Origin: Bacillus sp. Y1
GTDB lineage: Bacteria; Bacillota; Bacilli; Bacillales; Cytobacillaceae
DNA length: 64,000 bases
Assembly (NCBI RefSeq): GCF_003586445.1
Contig: NZ_CP030028.1
Location: 3,858,501 to 3,922,500 of the forward strand
Direction of reading: 5' to 3'
Shown here: positions 19,938 through 28,722 of the stretch, piece by piece
How positions within the stretch are numbered: the first letter of the stretch is position 1
Layout of the letters: each line of letters opens with the position of its first letter
Position numbers and translations under genes: made by a program
The notes under the pieces: model-generated
The model's database searches: none
Told to the model about the DNA's origin: nothing
The model's input: the letters and a program-made list of their open reading frames with translations, nothing else

Positions 19938-19962
19938 AAAAGGACCATCATTGGCCCTTTAG
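19938..19962 (-). terminator. Possible terminator after ytpQ
   Basis: A near-perfect stem (AAAGGACC with GGCCCTTT) is followed on the minus strand by a U-rich stretch at the end of ytpQ. The stem contains one mismatch. Confidence 0.5.
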
Positions 19963-20766
19963 TTTGGTTTTTTACTTCTGTTTTTTCCTAAAATAAAGAT
20001 CGGTTCTAATTCACCATTTTCATATAAAAAGGATAATGCCGTTATTGGCACTCGACCGCTGGCAAAGAAGCTCATGGTCATTTGTGCGAGAATATCATAA
20101 CCTGTCTCATTTTGAATATCTGCCAGAATTAATACATCCTGATGTGGAACCGCTACCGCCATATCTCCAGTAATTTTCGAACTCATTTCCTTTTAAAAAC
20201 GCATCGTTTAGGACACGGCTTGCATCATACCCGTCATTTGTATTGAGGAAATAAAAGATATTTCCTGCCACTTCATCACGTTTCATAGTTGTTTTTAGGC
20301 TTCTTACATTGAAAAGAGCTACTTCACGGATATAGTCTCTCGTCCAATTCTCCTTTGCCATTAATGCTTCATCAATAATTCGGTACGCATTTCCTAAATC
20401 TAGCGAATAAACCCTGGTTTCAGCCGTATGATCATCATATACTAAAGGAATTTCTTCACGCGATACAACAGGAGTAGACGTAGAGCGTTATGACAGGAAA
20501 AATCCGAGTCTTTTCACCCTCTTGAGTCGTTTTCTCATCCATTGCCTTAAGGCCTTCCTCAACATAGTATACGACTTCTTCGATGGCCTTTTCTTTGTCT
20601 ACTTCCCATTTTGCTATAATTCTAGGCAACTCAACGGAAATTCCTCTTCCACTTTCCTTGCTCTCTATACGTAATTGATCATTTTTGCGATCATAAGTTA
20701 TCGTACGGCTATCACTTTGAAGCGTTTTTCAAGCTCCGTCTTCATTTTTTTACTATCCATTTTCAT
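19959..20766 (-). pseudogene. ytpQ: YtpQ, DUF1444 protein, frameshifted
   Basis: The start ATG at 20764-20766 lies 9 nt after GGAGG. The product reads MKMDSKKMKTELEKRFK and then shifts frame near 20718, where one A seems missing. It continues through ESGRGISVELPRIIAKWEV, shifts near 20487 (extra A) and again near 20180 (A run). The tail [20 protein letters not shown]...[12 protein letters not shown] is the conserved C-terminus of the DUF1444/YtpQ family. Restored length is about 268 aa, matching the family. Function is unknown; in B. subtilis it lies beside ytpP and sftA as here. Confidence 0.85.
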
Positions 20767-20811
20767 AAATACTTGCCTCCTTATTGGAGAATTTCTCTTT
20801 TATCTACATGA

Positions 20812-20845
20812 AATAGCCCCAATCTCGGGAGGATTGGGAGCTATT
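20812..20845 (-). terminator. Terminator after ytpP
   Basis: A 13-14 bp imperfect stem (AATAGCCCCAATC with GATTGGGAGCTATT) lies just past the ytpP stop, before the ytpQ start. This gives the two genes separate transcription. Confidence 0.7.
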
Positions 20846-20851
20846 CCATTA

Positions 20852-21162
20852 TTATAGACCTTCGATAAATTGCTCAATTTCTTCTTGTGTTTTCCGGTCT
20901 TTGCTGACAAAACGGCCTAGCTCGTTTCCATCTGCAAACGCGATAAAGCTAGGGATTCCAAACACATCTAAGCTTATACACAAGTCATAAATTGATCACG
21001 ATCTACATGAACAAAATTGTATTCACTATATTTCTCTTCTATTTCTGGCAAGACCGGCTCAATCACTCGGCAGTCTGGACACCAATTTGCTGAAAACATA
21101 AATATATGTTTCCCATTGTTTTTCATCGTTTCAAACTGTTCTACACTCTCAAGCATTTTCAT
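20852..21162 (-). pseudogene. ytpP: YtpP thioredoxin-like protein, one frameshift
   Basis: About 103 aa when repaired. The thioredoxin fold has an active site FSANWCPDCRVIEP (CPDC, near residue 26), then after a break near 20985 the cis-Pro segment [13 protein letters not shown] and a C-terminal [13 protein letters not shown]. The break looks like the loss of one G in GG, giving a premature TAA. The start ATG at 21160-21162 follows GGGAGG. It is probably a thiol-disulfide reductase; its specific partner is unknown. Confidence 0.87.
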
Positions 21163-21263
21163 ATGATTACCTCCCATAACAGTTTATACATTACGTAAAT
21201 AGTTATTCAGACTACCATATTCTAAAACATTGTAGCCCCTCTGAAAAGAAATTAGACTTACAA

Positions 21264-21381
21264 GAAAAGCGCAAGCGCCTTGGTAAGCTCCGACAGGCAT
21301 AAGACGGAGACCTAAAGCGGTCCTGACCTCTGTAGGGCTTTGGCTTATGACCCCGAGGAGCTAGGCGCTGGAGCTAGACAC
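21264..21381. repeat. Dispersed GC-rich repeat, family A copy 1
   Basis: The element begins AAAAGCGCAAGCGCC and ends GGCGCTGGAGCTAGACA, with partly self-complementary interior. The same ends occur at 44836-44987. Such intergenic elements are common in Bacillus genomes. No coding potential was seen. Confidence 0.8.
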
Positions 21382-21417
21382 TGCTCAAAGTTCTAAAACA
21401 ATACATTATTTTATAAC

Positions 21418-21450
21418 AAAAAACGAAGGAATTCATCCTTCGTTTTCTTT
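21418..21450 (-). terminator. Terminator overlapping lipoprotein gene end
   Basis: A perfect 11-bp stem AAAACGAAGGA/TCCTTCGTTTT has a 5-nt loop; it includes the probable stop codon of the lipoprotein gene. Confidence 0.8.
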
Positions 21451-21953
21451 TAACTCTATGGAGTTAACGATATCAATCATCATATCTGCTTCGCTGCTAA
21501 GGGACCTTGTTTTTTGTTTCTGTGGTAATCTTCATACCACCGACCCCTATAGTTAGCTCATTCAGGTTATCTTCGAGCTTTTTTACTAATAGAAAGCCAT
21601 ATTTCCCATCCGTTTTGATCACTTTATCGGTATCGAATTTGTCTTGATCGACTGTTGCTTGGTAAACGACTTCACTATCTTGACCTTCTATTGGATTGTA
21701 AAACAATATATATGTTTTTGAACCATTCTTTAAAATAATATTATTGGGAGATTCTTCTTCCACTTCAAAACCAAAAGGTAAATAATATTCAATTTCCTCA
21801 GTTTTATTATTTGGTTCTTTAGCCTCTTCCTTAAATGCGTTCTCCACAACATCAACTGTTTCTGTTTCCTCTTCGTCAAAGGATGCAGAACATCCACTAA
21901 GGTAAAATAGAGCAGCTATACAGAGGAGAGATGCCTGTATATACTTTCCTCAT
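21433..21953 (-). pseudogene. Small lipoprotein of unknown function, frameshifted
   Basis: The start ATG at 21951-21953 has a good GGGAGGAAG site. The signal peptide begins MRKVYTGIS. After a break near 21925 it continues with IAALFYLSGC, a lipobox whose Cys would carry the lipid. The mature part is acidic (EEETETVDVVEN) and followed by YLPFGFEVEEESPNNIILKN. A second break near 21505 replaces the early stop with a C-terminus ending VNSIELKENEG. Repaired length is about 173 aa. It is a surface-exposed lipoprotein, and I do not recognise the family with certainty. Confidence 0.75.
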
Positions 21954-22034
21954 ACTTTCTTCCTCCCTACATAGGACTATTGTCTTCCTTTCTATCATAC
22001 CCGTCTCCCTATCCAATGACAAGCCTTCCAATTG

Positions 22035-22561
22035 TTACAATTGTGTTTCTAAACCGTTTATGTGCCTGTATTCATATTGACCGACGAGTAAAGTACTAAC
22101 GTGAAGAAACATTTCCTGCCTCGGGATGAGTCCATTCGTAAAAGATTCCTATTGCCCCTTCTTTGCTTCGAATATTTGTTTTTTCATGAAGTCATCCATA
22201 ATCGGACCCAATTCTTCCCCTACTAATAGCCTATGTTCAATTTCTTTTGGTAATAAGATTCTAGCTCCGCCGCTAATAATGGGGGTTTTTCCATGTTGAA
22301 CTAATGCACCCCAATTACATAACATCATACCTATTTCGTTTGATGTACTCCACCTTCAAGACCTATCCCTATTTCTGCATCACTGATTTCAAGGGCTGCT
22401 TGCGCTCGATTGGGCTCCTTGAATCGTCTCTTCATCTGAAAAGGGTTGTTCACTTACACCAGATGGGACTTCCATTCCTTAACCGTTGCATTATAGCTCT
22501 TAAAAGCCTCTTCAACAGCTTTTACTTTCGTTTGGTTTTTTGAACCTACTGCCACATGCAT
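22035..22561 (-). pseudogene. DUF84 inosine/xanthosine triphosphatase, frameshifted
   Basis: The restored frame starts MHVAVGSKNQTKVKAVEEAF (the NTP-binding start of the YjjX/DUF84 family). It continues through GVSEQPFSDEET, AQAALEISDAEIGIGLEGGV, ISGGARILLPKEI and GAIGIFTNGLIPRQEMF. Family members hydrolyse ITP/XTP to keep damaged purines out of nucleic acid. At least four indels occur, including an extra base in the A run at 22140-22143. The start at 22559-22561 follows GAGGTG. The true end is probably the TAA at 22035. Repaired length is about 175 aa. Confidence 0.82.
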
Positions 22562-22621
22562 ATAACTACACCTCAACTTCAATATAAAAGGAGGTTCCCA
22601 ATGGTTACCTCCCTACCGTTT

Positions 22622-23694
22622 TTAACTATTTTGTCTAATTGTATCTACTGTAGTCTGGTCACAAGCCTTTACAAGTCTTATTAAAAGCTCTTTTGCAGCA
22701 GCATAATCGTCAACATGAACAATCGAAGCAGCAGTATGGATGTATCGAGAGCAAATACCAACAACAGCACTTGGAACCTTCATTTGAAATATGCACTCGT
22801 CCAGCATCAGTACCACCTGGGAGACAAAGTATGATGATATGATATATTATGCGTTTCTGCTGTATCTAGAACAAACTCTCTCATCCCTCGATGGGTTACC
22901 ATTGATCGATCTAGAATTCTTAGCAGCGCTCCTTTTCCTAGTTGACCAAACTCATTTTTATCACCTGCAGCATCATTTGCAGGACTTGCATCAAGGGCAA
23001 AGAAGATATCTGGCTTAATTAATGCGGCTGCTGTTTGTGCACCTCTTAATCCAACTTCTTCCTGAACGGTTGCGCCAGAATATAAAAGTGTTTGGTAAAC
23101 TCTCTCCTTGTACTTCTTCTAATAATTCAATAGCTAGACCACAACGTACCGGTTATCCCAAGCCTTGGCCATTATTTTCTTTTCATTTGCCATTGGGGTA
23201 AACGGACAGATCGGAACAATTTGCTGTCCTGGTTTAATACCTAGTTCCTTCGCATGATCCCTGCTATCAGCCCCAATATCAATTAACATATTACTAATTT
23301 CCATCGGCTTACTTCTCTTACTTTCATCCAAAAGATGAGGAGGAATGGAAGCAATCACCCCAATAACAGGACCGTCATTTGTCATGACCTGTACACGCTG
23401 TGCTAGTAGAACTTGGCTCCACCAACCGCCTAATGGCTGAAAACGAATCATCCCATTATCTGTAATCGCCGTTACCATAAATCCAACTCGTCCATATGTC
23501 CCGCAACCATGACACGAGGGCCATTGGCATTTCCGTGCTTCACTCCAAAAAATACTTCCTAAATTATCTTGAATGATTTCATCAGAATACTGAGTTAATT
23601 GTTCACGCATAAACTTTCTAACTAAATGCTCATTTCCAGATGCACCCTGAAGTTCCGTTAGCGTTTTGAAAAGCTGTAATGTCTTCGAATTCAT
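22622..23694 (-). pseudogene. ytoP: M42 glutamyl aminopeptidase YtoP, frameshifted
   Basis: The M42 family is cobalt/zinc-dependent aminopeptidases with a tetrahedral shell. Pieces in three frames give [102 protein letters not shown], and the end [24 protein letters not shown]. These include the metal-binding and catalytic regions expected of YtoP/FrvX enzymes. Breaks occur near 23135, 23070 and 22800, and in 23470-23550. The start ATG follows GGAGG. Restored length is about 358 aa, as in B. subtilis. Confidence 0.88.
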
Positions 23695-23855
23695 GTATTA
23701 TGGCCTCCTAATATTCACATGACTCTTTATGTACAATCTTTATTTTACTTAACTTTCCGACATGTTACCACTTTATTGGTTGCTACTCTTAATTATGTAC
23801 GCAAAATTTGATATGATGGAAGGAGAATTAATTTGTATGAAAAAGGAGGGGCTTT

Positions 23856-24185
23856 ATGAACTGGAAATCATTTTTAACTGGTGTTTCTGTTGGAATCATT
23901 TCGGGCTTTATAGCTAGCGAATGGGTCTCCCAAACGGGCAAAGTGTCCCCAGAAAAAGCCCTTACACACGCAAAGGCAAAATTTAAAGAAAGAGAGGTCC
24001 GATTAGCGGCTCTTGGATTCAAATGACAACTGAACCTTTTGAAAAAAACAAACATCACCTATGATGTGTATAAAGGTGGAGTATCACGAACGGTAGATGA
24101 CACTTTAGAGCAATACGAATTTATTTCAGATGCAAAAACCGGATATTCTAGAAGTATATCCACTTTAAGAAAAGCTGCCAAATAA
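23856..24185 (+). pseudogene. ytzB: YtzB, PepSY-like small membrane-associated protein, frameshifted
   Basis: The ATG follows AAAGGAGGGG. MNWKSFLTGVSVGIISGFIA forms a single N-terminal membrane segment. After a break near 24000 the frame gives ISGSWIQMTTEPFE. After an extra A in the run near 24040 it gives NITYDVYKGGVSRTVDDTLEQYEF and DAKTGYS, a PepSY-like pattern. Repaired length is about 109 aa. In B. subtilis ytzB sits beside ytoP, as here (divergent). The function is not established. Confidence 0.8.
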
Positions 24186-24200
24186 GGCAGCTTTTCTTAT
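24168..24200 (+). terminator. Terminator after ytzB
   Basis: A 9-bp stem AAAGCTGCC/GGCAGCTTT spans the ytzB stop codon and is followed by a T-rich stretch. Confidence 0.8.
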
Positions 24201-24236
24201 ATAACTCTCTTCACTGACTCAACAATTCAATAGTGA

Positions 24237-25032
24237 TCATTCCACTTTATTGCCCGCGATAGAAGCATCATGATAAAAGGTAAACCAAGCATGATTCTCC
24301 ATCCCAAATTGGAGCCACTTTTGTTTTGCATCTATCGAATTCATTGGATAATCATCATATGCCATAACCCAAAGTGGATTTTGGTGGGCATGTGTTGGCA
24401 TGATATCTGCCATATATGAATAACCACTTCATTGTCATCCTCAACGATAAGAATGGAATGTCCATCACTATGTCCACCAGTATGAACCATTTTTATTTTC
24501 CCATTGACCCACTCTTGCTCAAAAGGAACAACCTGTGACTCTATGCTTTTTTCCCTTTCCAGTATGTTTTGAGATCGAATATTTGGTTTTCTCATTTCAT
24601 TCCACTCGACTGTGGAAACGATAATTTCTGCGTTAGGAAATGTGGATATATACTCGTTATTCACTATTTCTGTTAACCCACAAGCATGATCAAAGTGATG
24701 TGTCATTTAAAACATAATTAATATCTTTTTTTGTTAACCCTAGTACTTCTAAGGATTGTAGCAGTTCTGATTCCTCTGTTACACCGAAATTTTTTTTTCT
24801 GTTTGTCAGACATCTTTCCTTTCCCAATTCCAGTCTCAACTAAAAAGTTTTTCCCTTCTTGCTGGATTAAAATAGGGTCGTTCTAAGCTCAATTTGATTT
24901 TTGTCGTTATGAGGGTATTTCTTTGACCAAAGTGCTTTCGGAACGACACCAAACATGGCACCACCATCTAAGTGAGTAACTCCGCCTTTCAACCAAGTAA
25001 GCTTTACATGTTTTAACTGTAACGTTTTCCAT
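24237..25032 (-). pseudogene. ytnP: Metallo-beta-lactamase-fold hydrolase YtnP, frameshifted
   Basis: The restored sequence starts at the ATG at 25030-25032 (after AGGGGGGATGAG) and reads [22 protein letters not shown]. It then gives [46 protein letters not shown] (HxxDH zinc motif), [46 protein letters not shown] and [13 protein letters not shown]. subtilis YtnP is a quorum-quenching lactonase-type enzyme. Breaks include an extra A near 25024, a run near 24700 and one near 24420. Restored length is about 265 aa, slightly short of the family. It ends before the ytzB terminator. Confidence 0.87.
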
Positions 25033-25189
25033 CTCATCCCCCCTAGGTCTTATACCTGTATTGTACCACTCCTTCCTTTTTTAGGAATATAAAAAAGAGT
25101 CTATCACGACAATAGACTGAAAGAAAATTGAGTTTAAATACGGTCCTTATCTTTGACAATATCAATCTAGATAAAAACAGCTTAGTTAG

Positions 25190-25306
25190 ATTTCCGCTGC
25201 GGGTGGGCGCTTTCCTCGGGGGGGCCGAGCCGCTTCCTTCGCTCAGTCCAGGGTCTCGACTGTCCCGCTTTTCCCGCAGGAGTCGCCACCCTCCGCTCCA
25301 ATCAAT
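25190..25306. repeat. Dispersed GC-rich repeat, family B copy 1
   Basis: The element runs from GATTTCCGCTGCGGGTGG to CCTCCGCTCCAATCAAT, is markedly more GC-rich than its surroundings, and carries complementary ends (TTTCCGCT and AGCGGA-like). It is related in inverted orientation to 25619-25741. Confidence 0.75.
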
Positions 25307-25618
25307 ATTTAATTCATCTAAAAGATATTACATTCCGAGGTGATTTCTATAAGAGGAAGGGTACCAAAGACCATTAGTACGTAAGCATGAGTCAATCATT
25401 GATATTTCGTTCATCCTATCAATCAAGCGTGTGGCTTTTCTAATACGAAGGAAAAGCGTGGTATGCAATGCTCATCCTCTCAAGTCCTAACAATTGTGCA
25501 TGAATTGATGCTTACGTTTACTGTTTGAATGTAAAAAAAAAACTGGAACTTAACAAGTTACTTGACAATAACTTAGGAAAGAAAGTTTCCCTAGTTAATA
25601 TTTATAGTCGAAACCGCT
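25307..25618. other. Non-coding segment between two inverted repeats
   Basis: No supported gene. It holds a pair of inverted GTAAGCAT/ATGCTTAC sequences about 130 bp apart (near 25381 and 25508). Between them is a smaller hairpin-like pair (GGCTTTTC and GAAAAGC). The flanking family-B repeats face each other, so the whole 550-bp unit could be one mobile or expanded intergenic element. An open frame at 25525-25785 is mostly translated repeat and is not accepted as a gene. Confidence 0.5.
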
Positions 25619-25741
25619 CATTGGATCGGAAGGTGCTTGACTCCTGGGGGATCAGCGTGACAAGTGAGACCCCACAGGCGAATGCCGAGGAGGCTCACCG
25701 CCCGCCCCCCGGAAAGCAAGCACCTGGAGAGGAAATCAGCC
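25619..25741. repeat. Dispersed GC-rich repeat, family B copy 2 (inverted)
   Basis: Begins CATTGGATCGGAAGGTGC and ends ACCTGGAGAGGAAATCAG. Its reverse complement shares blocks such as CAGGAGTC and a GGTG-GCTTTCC pattern with copy 1 at 25190. Confidence 0.75.
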
Positions 25742-25760
25742 TTTTCTCTACCATTCCAAA

Positions 25761-26570
25761 TTACTGTAAAAAATTCTTCCCATAAAAAATTTCATCCATT
25801 TCAGTTGTTAAGCTTTCTGTAATTTCTTCCTGCTCATATATGTTTAATGAATCTTTGTGTATCCAAATAATAATTATTTAAATCAAAAATTTTTTCAGTT
25901 TGCACTTCGTATGAAAGATATTTTCTTGATACACGTTTACATCAATCATAATCATATTGATTCTTGATCTCGTCTGGAATAAAATTTTGTATCGATGTGA
26001 TATCATGATCGATAAAACAATTTTGGCCATGTTTATCCCTCGTAAACCCGCGTACCCGGTAATCAATGGTCATAATATCTGTATCAAATGAATGGATTAA
26101 GTAATGTAACGCTTTTAAAGGAGAAATTTCCCCACAGGTGGAGACATCGATGTCAGCACGGAAGGTACTTATTCCTTCGTATGGGTGGAACTCCGGGTAC
26201 GTATGAACTGTAATATGAACTTTTATCCAATTGCATAACCACTGAATCCGGAAGTGGCCCTGGAGATTCGTCATATGTAGATTCAGTCGGCACCTCAACA
26301 ACAGTCCTTCAGAAACGAGAATGGTCACGCTTGCTCCCTGTGGTACATAATCCTGCTGAGCGATATTTAAAACATGTGCACCAATAATATCGGATACATT
26401 TTTTAAAATTTTTGTTAACCGATCTGCATTATATTGTTCATCAATATATTCTAAGTAAGCTTCCCGCTCTTGCCTGGTTTTGTGTAACAAATATCATACA
26501 TATTAAAGCTAAGTGACTTTGTTAAGTTATTTAATCCATGCAACTCAATTCGCTGTTCTGGAGTGAGCAT
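25761..26570 (-). pseudogene. speD: S-adenosylmethionine decarboxylase, SpeD (E. coli-type), frameshifted
   Basis: Pyruvoyl enzyme making decarboxylated SAM for spermidine synthesis. The restored protein (about 269 aa) begins [20 protein letters not shown]. It contains [13 protein letters not shown], whose Lys-Ser pair is the self-cleavage site of class 1 SpeD, then [68 protein letters not shown], and ends near EIFYGKNF. Breaks include a missing A near 26488, paired indels around 26230-26310 (an extra T beside the cleavage serine), and one each near 26030, 25957 and 25890. The start follows AAGGGGGAAG. B. subtilis itself uses the shorter SpeH type. Confidence 0.9.
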
Positions 26571-26630
26571 TCATTCTTCCCCCTTCACCATAATCTCCGT
26601 AAATATTATTAACTTACCCAACTCCTTACG

Positions 26631-26660
26631 AAAAAACAGTCCTACAATAGTAGGACTGCT
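26631..26660 (-). terminator. Terminator after trmB
   Basis: A 9-bp stem CAGTCCTAC/GTAGGACTG with a 4-nt loop abuts the trmB stop. The run of A before it reads as U on the minus strand. Confidence 0.85.
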
Positions 26661-27301
26661 TATTTTTTCTGAAATTGAACTTCGCAACGATAGATACGAG
26701 AGCCTTTGGAGGAGAACTTCTCTTCGTATTCTGTCATAATATTTCCTTCATAAGGACTATTATGAAGATCTAAGCTTACATACTTTAAAAGCATTCCGTA
26801 CTCCGAAAAGCTTCTAAGAGAGAACTCAAATAAAACCTTGATTATCTGTTTAAAGTGAAATCTCACCGTTATCTACCAGAATATTTTCATAAATGGAAAG
26901 GAAAGTTTTGTATGTTAAACCGTCTCTTCTCATGGCGTGTTTTCGGCAAGGATCAGAGAAATTTAAATAACTTGATCAACATCACCCTTTGCAAAATAGT
27001 TCTAAGTTCGACAGCATTTACGTTCATCAGACGCAGATTAGGAAGGTCTTCTTCAATTAGGCGGTCGAGAGCAATAACAATAACACTTTTATATACCTCC
27101 AATACCAATATAATTAATATGTGGATTTGCTTTAGCCATTTCAGTATGAAACGACCTTTACCCGTTCAATTTCGATATGAATAGGCTGGTCATTCCCGAA
27201 TACTTCGTTCCAATTTCCTTGTAGCTTTCTGGAATTTGCTACAACATATTGCGGATAGGATTCGAGCCTATCCTTTGCCAAGGCTTATTTCTTAAACGCA
27301 T
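26660..27301 (-). pseudogene. trmB: tRNA (guanine-N7-)-methyltransferase TrmB, frameshifted
   Basis: Methylates G46 in tRNA variable loops. The restored protein (about 214 aa) begins MRLRNKPW, then KDRLESYPQYVVANSRKLQG, HIEIGTGKGRFI (SAM site), INYIGIE, LNFSDPWPKTRHEKRRLTY (family signature), DNGEISLKTDNQGLFEFSL, and [20 protein letters not shown] near the C-terminus. At least six indels interrupt it, including a missing G in the SDPWPK region (near 26953) and breaks near 27272, 27153 and 27110. The start follows AGGGGTG. It is the last damaged gene; everything to the right is intact. Confidence 0.88.
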
Positions 27302-27401
27302 GTTGACACCCCTAAAATAATCTATCGTTCAAACCATATCATGTGAGCAATTTTGTTGCAACCAACTAATACCTAATCCATATAAATTAATTTACGTAAA
27401 T

Positions 27402-27442
27402 AAAAAAAGGAATTCACAACATAAATGTGAAGTTCCTTTTTG
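27402..27442. terminator. Terminator-like hairpin upstream of ytzH
   Basis: Stem AAAAAGGAATTCACA against TGTGAAGTTCCTTTTT with a short loop and A/T-run flanks. It lies between the divergent trmB and ytzH, so it could end antisense transcripts running leftward from ytmP, or act as an attenuator for ytzH. Confidence 0.6.
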
Positions 27443-27476
27443 CGTATTTTCAAGCAACCTTGAAAGGGTGTATCGG

Positions 27477-27755
27477 ATGCCTTTAGAACAGAAAGATCAA
27501 ATGAATTTATTAAAAGATATATTAACGAATCATAGTACCGATTGTTGCGGGTCCGTATCTGAATGTGAACAATTAGAACGTTTGGTAAAATCACTAATGG
27601 TTAACACGGAACTCGATCATAATGTAAAAAATGTACTGGAACAAATTTATAGCTATTCTCAGCACGGTGCAAATACGAATGAGCTTGATCAACATATTGA
27701 GTCGCACCAAGAACAACTTGGACAGTGGGTATCAGAAATTGATCAATTTTCTTGA
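27477..27755 (+). CDS. ytzH: YtzH-like conserved protein
   Basis: The 92-aa acidic protein of the YtzH family has the signature DCCGSVSECEQLERLVKSL near the N-terminus and a helical C-terminus. The start ATG at 27477 follows AAAGGGTG at 6 nt; a GTG three codons earlier overlaps that site. It overlaps the convergent ytmP by 13 bp. No function is known. It is conserved beside trmB and ytmP in Bacillus. Confidence 0.85.
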   Translation: MPLEQKDQMNLLKDILTNHSTDCCGSVSECEQLERLVKSLMVNTELDHNVKNVLEQIYSYSQHGANTNELDQHIESHQEQLGQWVSEIDQFS

Positions 27756-28528
27756 CCAACCAGAGTAGACAAATAATTCACCCAGTAATTCATCTCTTCG
27801 TACCTATCCTTATTTTTATGCCATTGAATAGATGAGATGGTCTGTGCAATCGTATACCATTTCATTCGCAGCATCAGTTCGTCCGTAAGCTCTATTTCAT
27901 ACATGTCTAACCATTCGCTCCATTTGTCTTGCGGGAGATACCAATACAGCATCATTCCTAAGTCTATGGCAGGGTCGGCAATCATCGCACCATCCCAATC
28001 AATGAGGTACAACTGGTTGCTTTCTGTGAGCAACCAGTTATTGTGATTAACATCGCAATGACAAACAACTTTTTCCTCATAATGTATACTATCAAGCTCC
28101 TGATGCAAGAATAATAGAGCCTCTTGAATGGCCGCGTGAGATTTCACATCTTCATCTATCTCCTGCACTAAAATGGACAAAAGATGAACAGGCTCTAATG
28201 GAGTTTTCCCCATCCTTTTTAGCATGCCGAGTAAGGCTTCCGACTGGTGAATCTTCTTTAGGAGCTTTGCCACTCTCTTCGTATTCATATCTTGCGGCTT
28301 TAGCTCTCTTCCCTCTAACCATTGCTGAGCGGTGATTACATCCCCATTTTCAAGCCTTTTTGTCCAAATTAGCTTTGGAACAATACCCTCTGCTGATAAT
28401 ACGGCAAGGAATGGAGAGGAATTTCGTTTAAGAAAGAGCCTCTGATCTTCATGCTGTGCAATAAACGCTTCTCCTGTCGCTCCTCCTGCAGGAACGATTT
28501 CCCACTCTTGTCCAAATAAGTGTTCCAA
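27743..28528 (-). CDS. ytmP: YtmP, aminoglycoside/choline kinase-like phosphotransferase
   Basis: The 261-aa small-molecule kinase fold (APH family) has the catalytic loop VCHCDVNHNNWLLTESNQLYL (HxDxxxxN) and the metal-binding LIDWDGAMIADPAIDLGMML. The N-terminal lobe is short. The substrate is not established; family members phosphorylate choline, amino sugars or similar alcohols. It is separated from amyX by a terminator and overlaps ytzH tail-to-tail. Confidence 0.9.
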   Translation of the reverse strand: MEHLFGQEWEIVPAGGATGEAFIAQHEDQRLFLKRNSSPFLAVLSAEGIVPKLIWTKRLENGDVITAQQWLEGRELKPQDMNTKRVAKLLKKIHQSEALLGMLKRMGKTPLEPVHLLSILVQEIDEDVKSHAAIQEALLFLHQELDSIHYEEKVVCHCDVNHNNWLLTESNQLYLIDWDGAMIADPAIDLGMMLYWYLPQDKWSEWLDMYEIELTDELMLRMKWYTIAQTISSIQWHKNKDRYEEMNYWVNYLSTLVGQEN

Positions 28529-28626
28529 AATTGTTCACCTTCATTTTAACTGCGTCGTTAGTTTCTATAATAAGTACTTTTCTTTATTAAGTATTCACCA
28601 TGGTAAAGCACAAGTCTCTTACAAGT

Positions 28627-28672
28627 AAAAAAGACGGCTATTGTAAAGAAATTCGACAATAGCCATCTTTAT
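28627..28672 (-). terminator. Terminator after amyX
   Basis: A 13-bp stem AGACGGCTATTGT/ACAATAGCCATCT (one mismatch) lies between the amyX stop and the ytmP start, with an A run that becomes U on the minus strand. Confidence 0.85.
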
Positions 28673-28722
28673 AGATTTTATCTCCTAGTGTTTCCTTCGT
28701 CAAGTAGAGACATCATACTTTC

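Noticed and set aside
25307..25618. A tRNA or small RNA gene in the gap between the family-B repeats
   Set aside because: No cloverleaf, no CCA-like end and no recognisable RNA family; only inverted short repeats are present.
25525..25785. 86-codon open frame ending the damaged block
   Set aside because: Its middle is the translated family-B repeat (a GC-rich SETPQANAEEAHRPPPGK stretch seen in many Bacillus intergenic regions), with no ribosome site and no conserved start.
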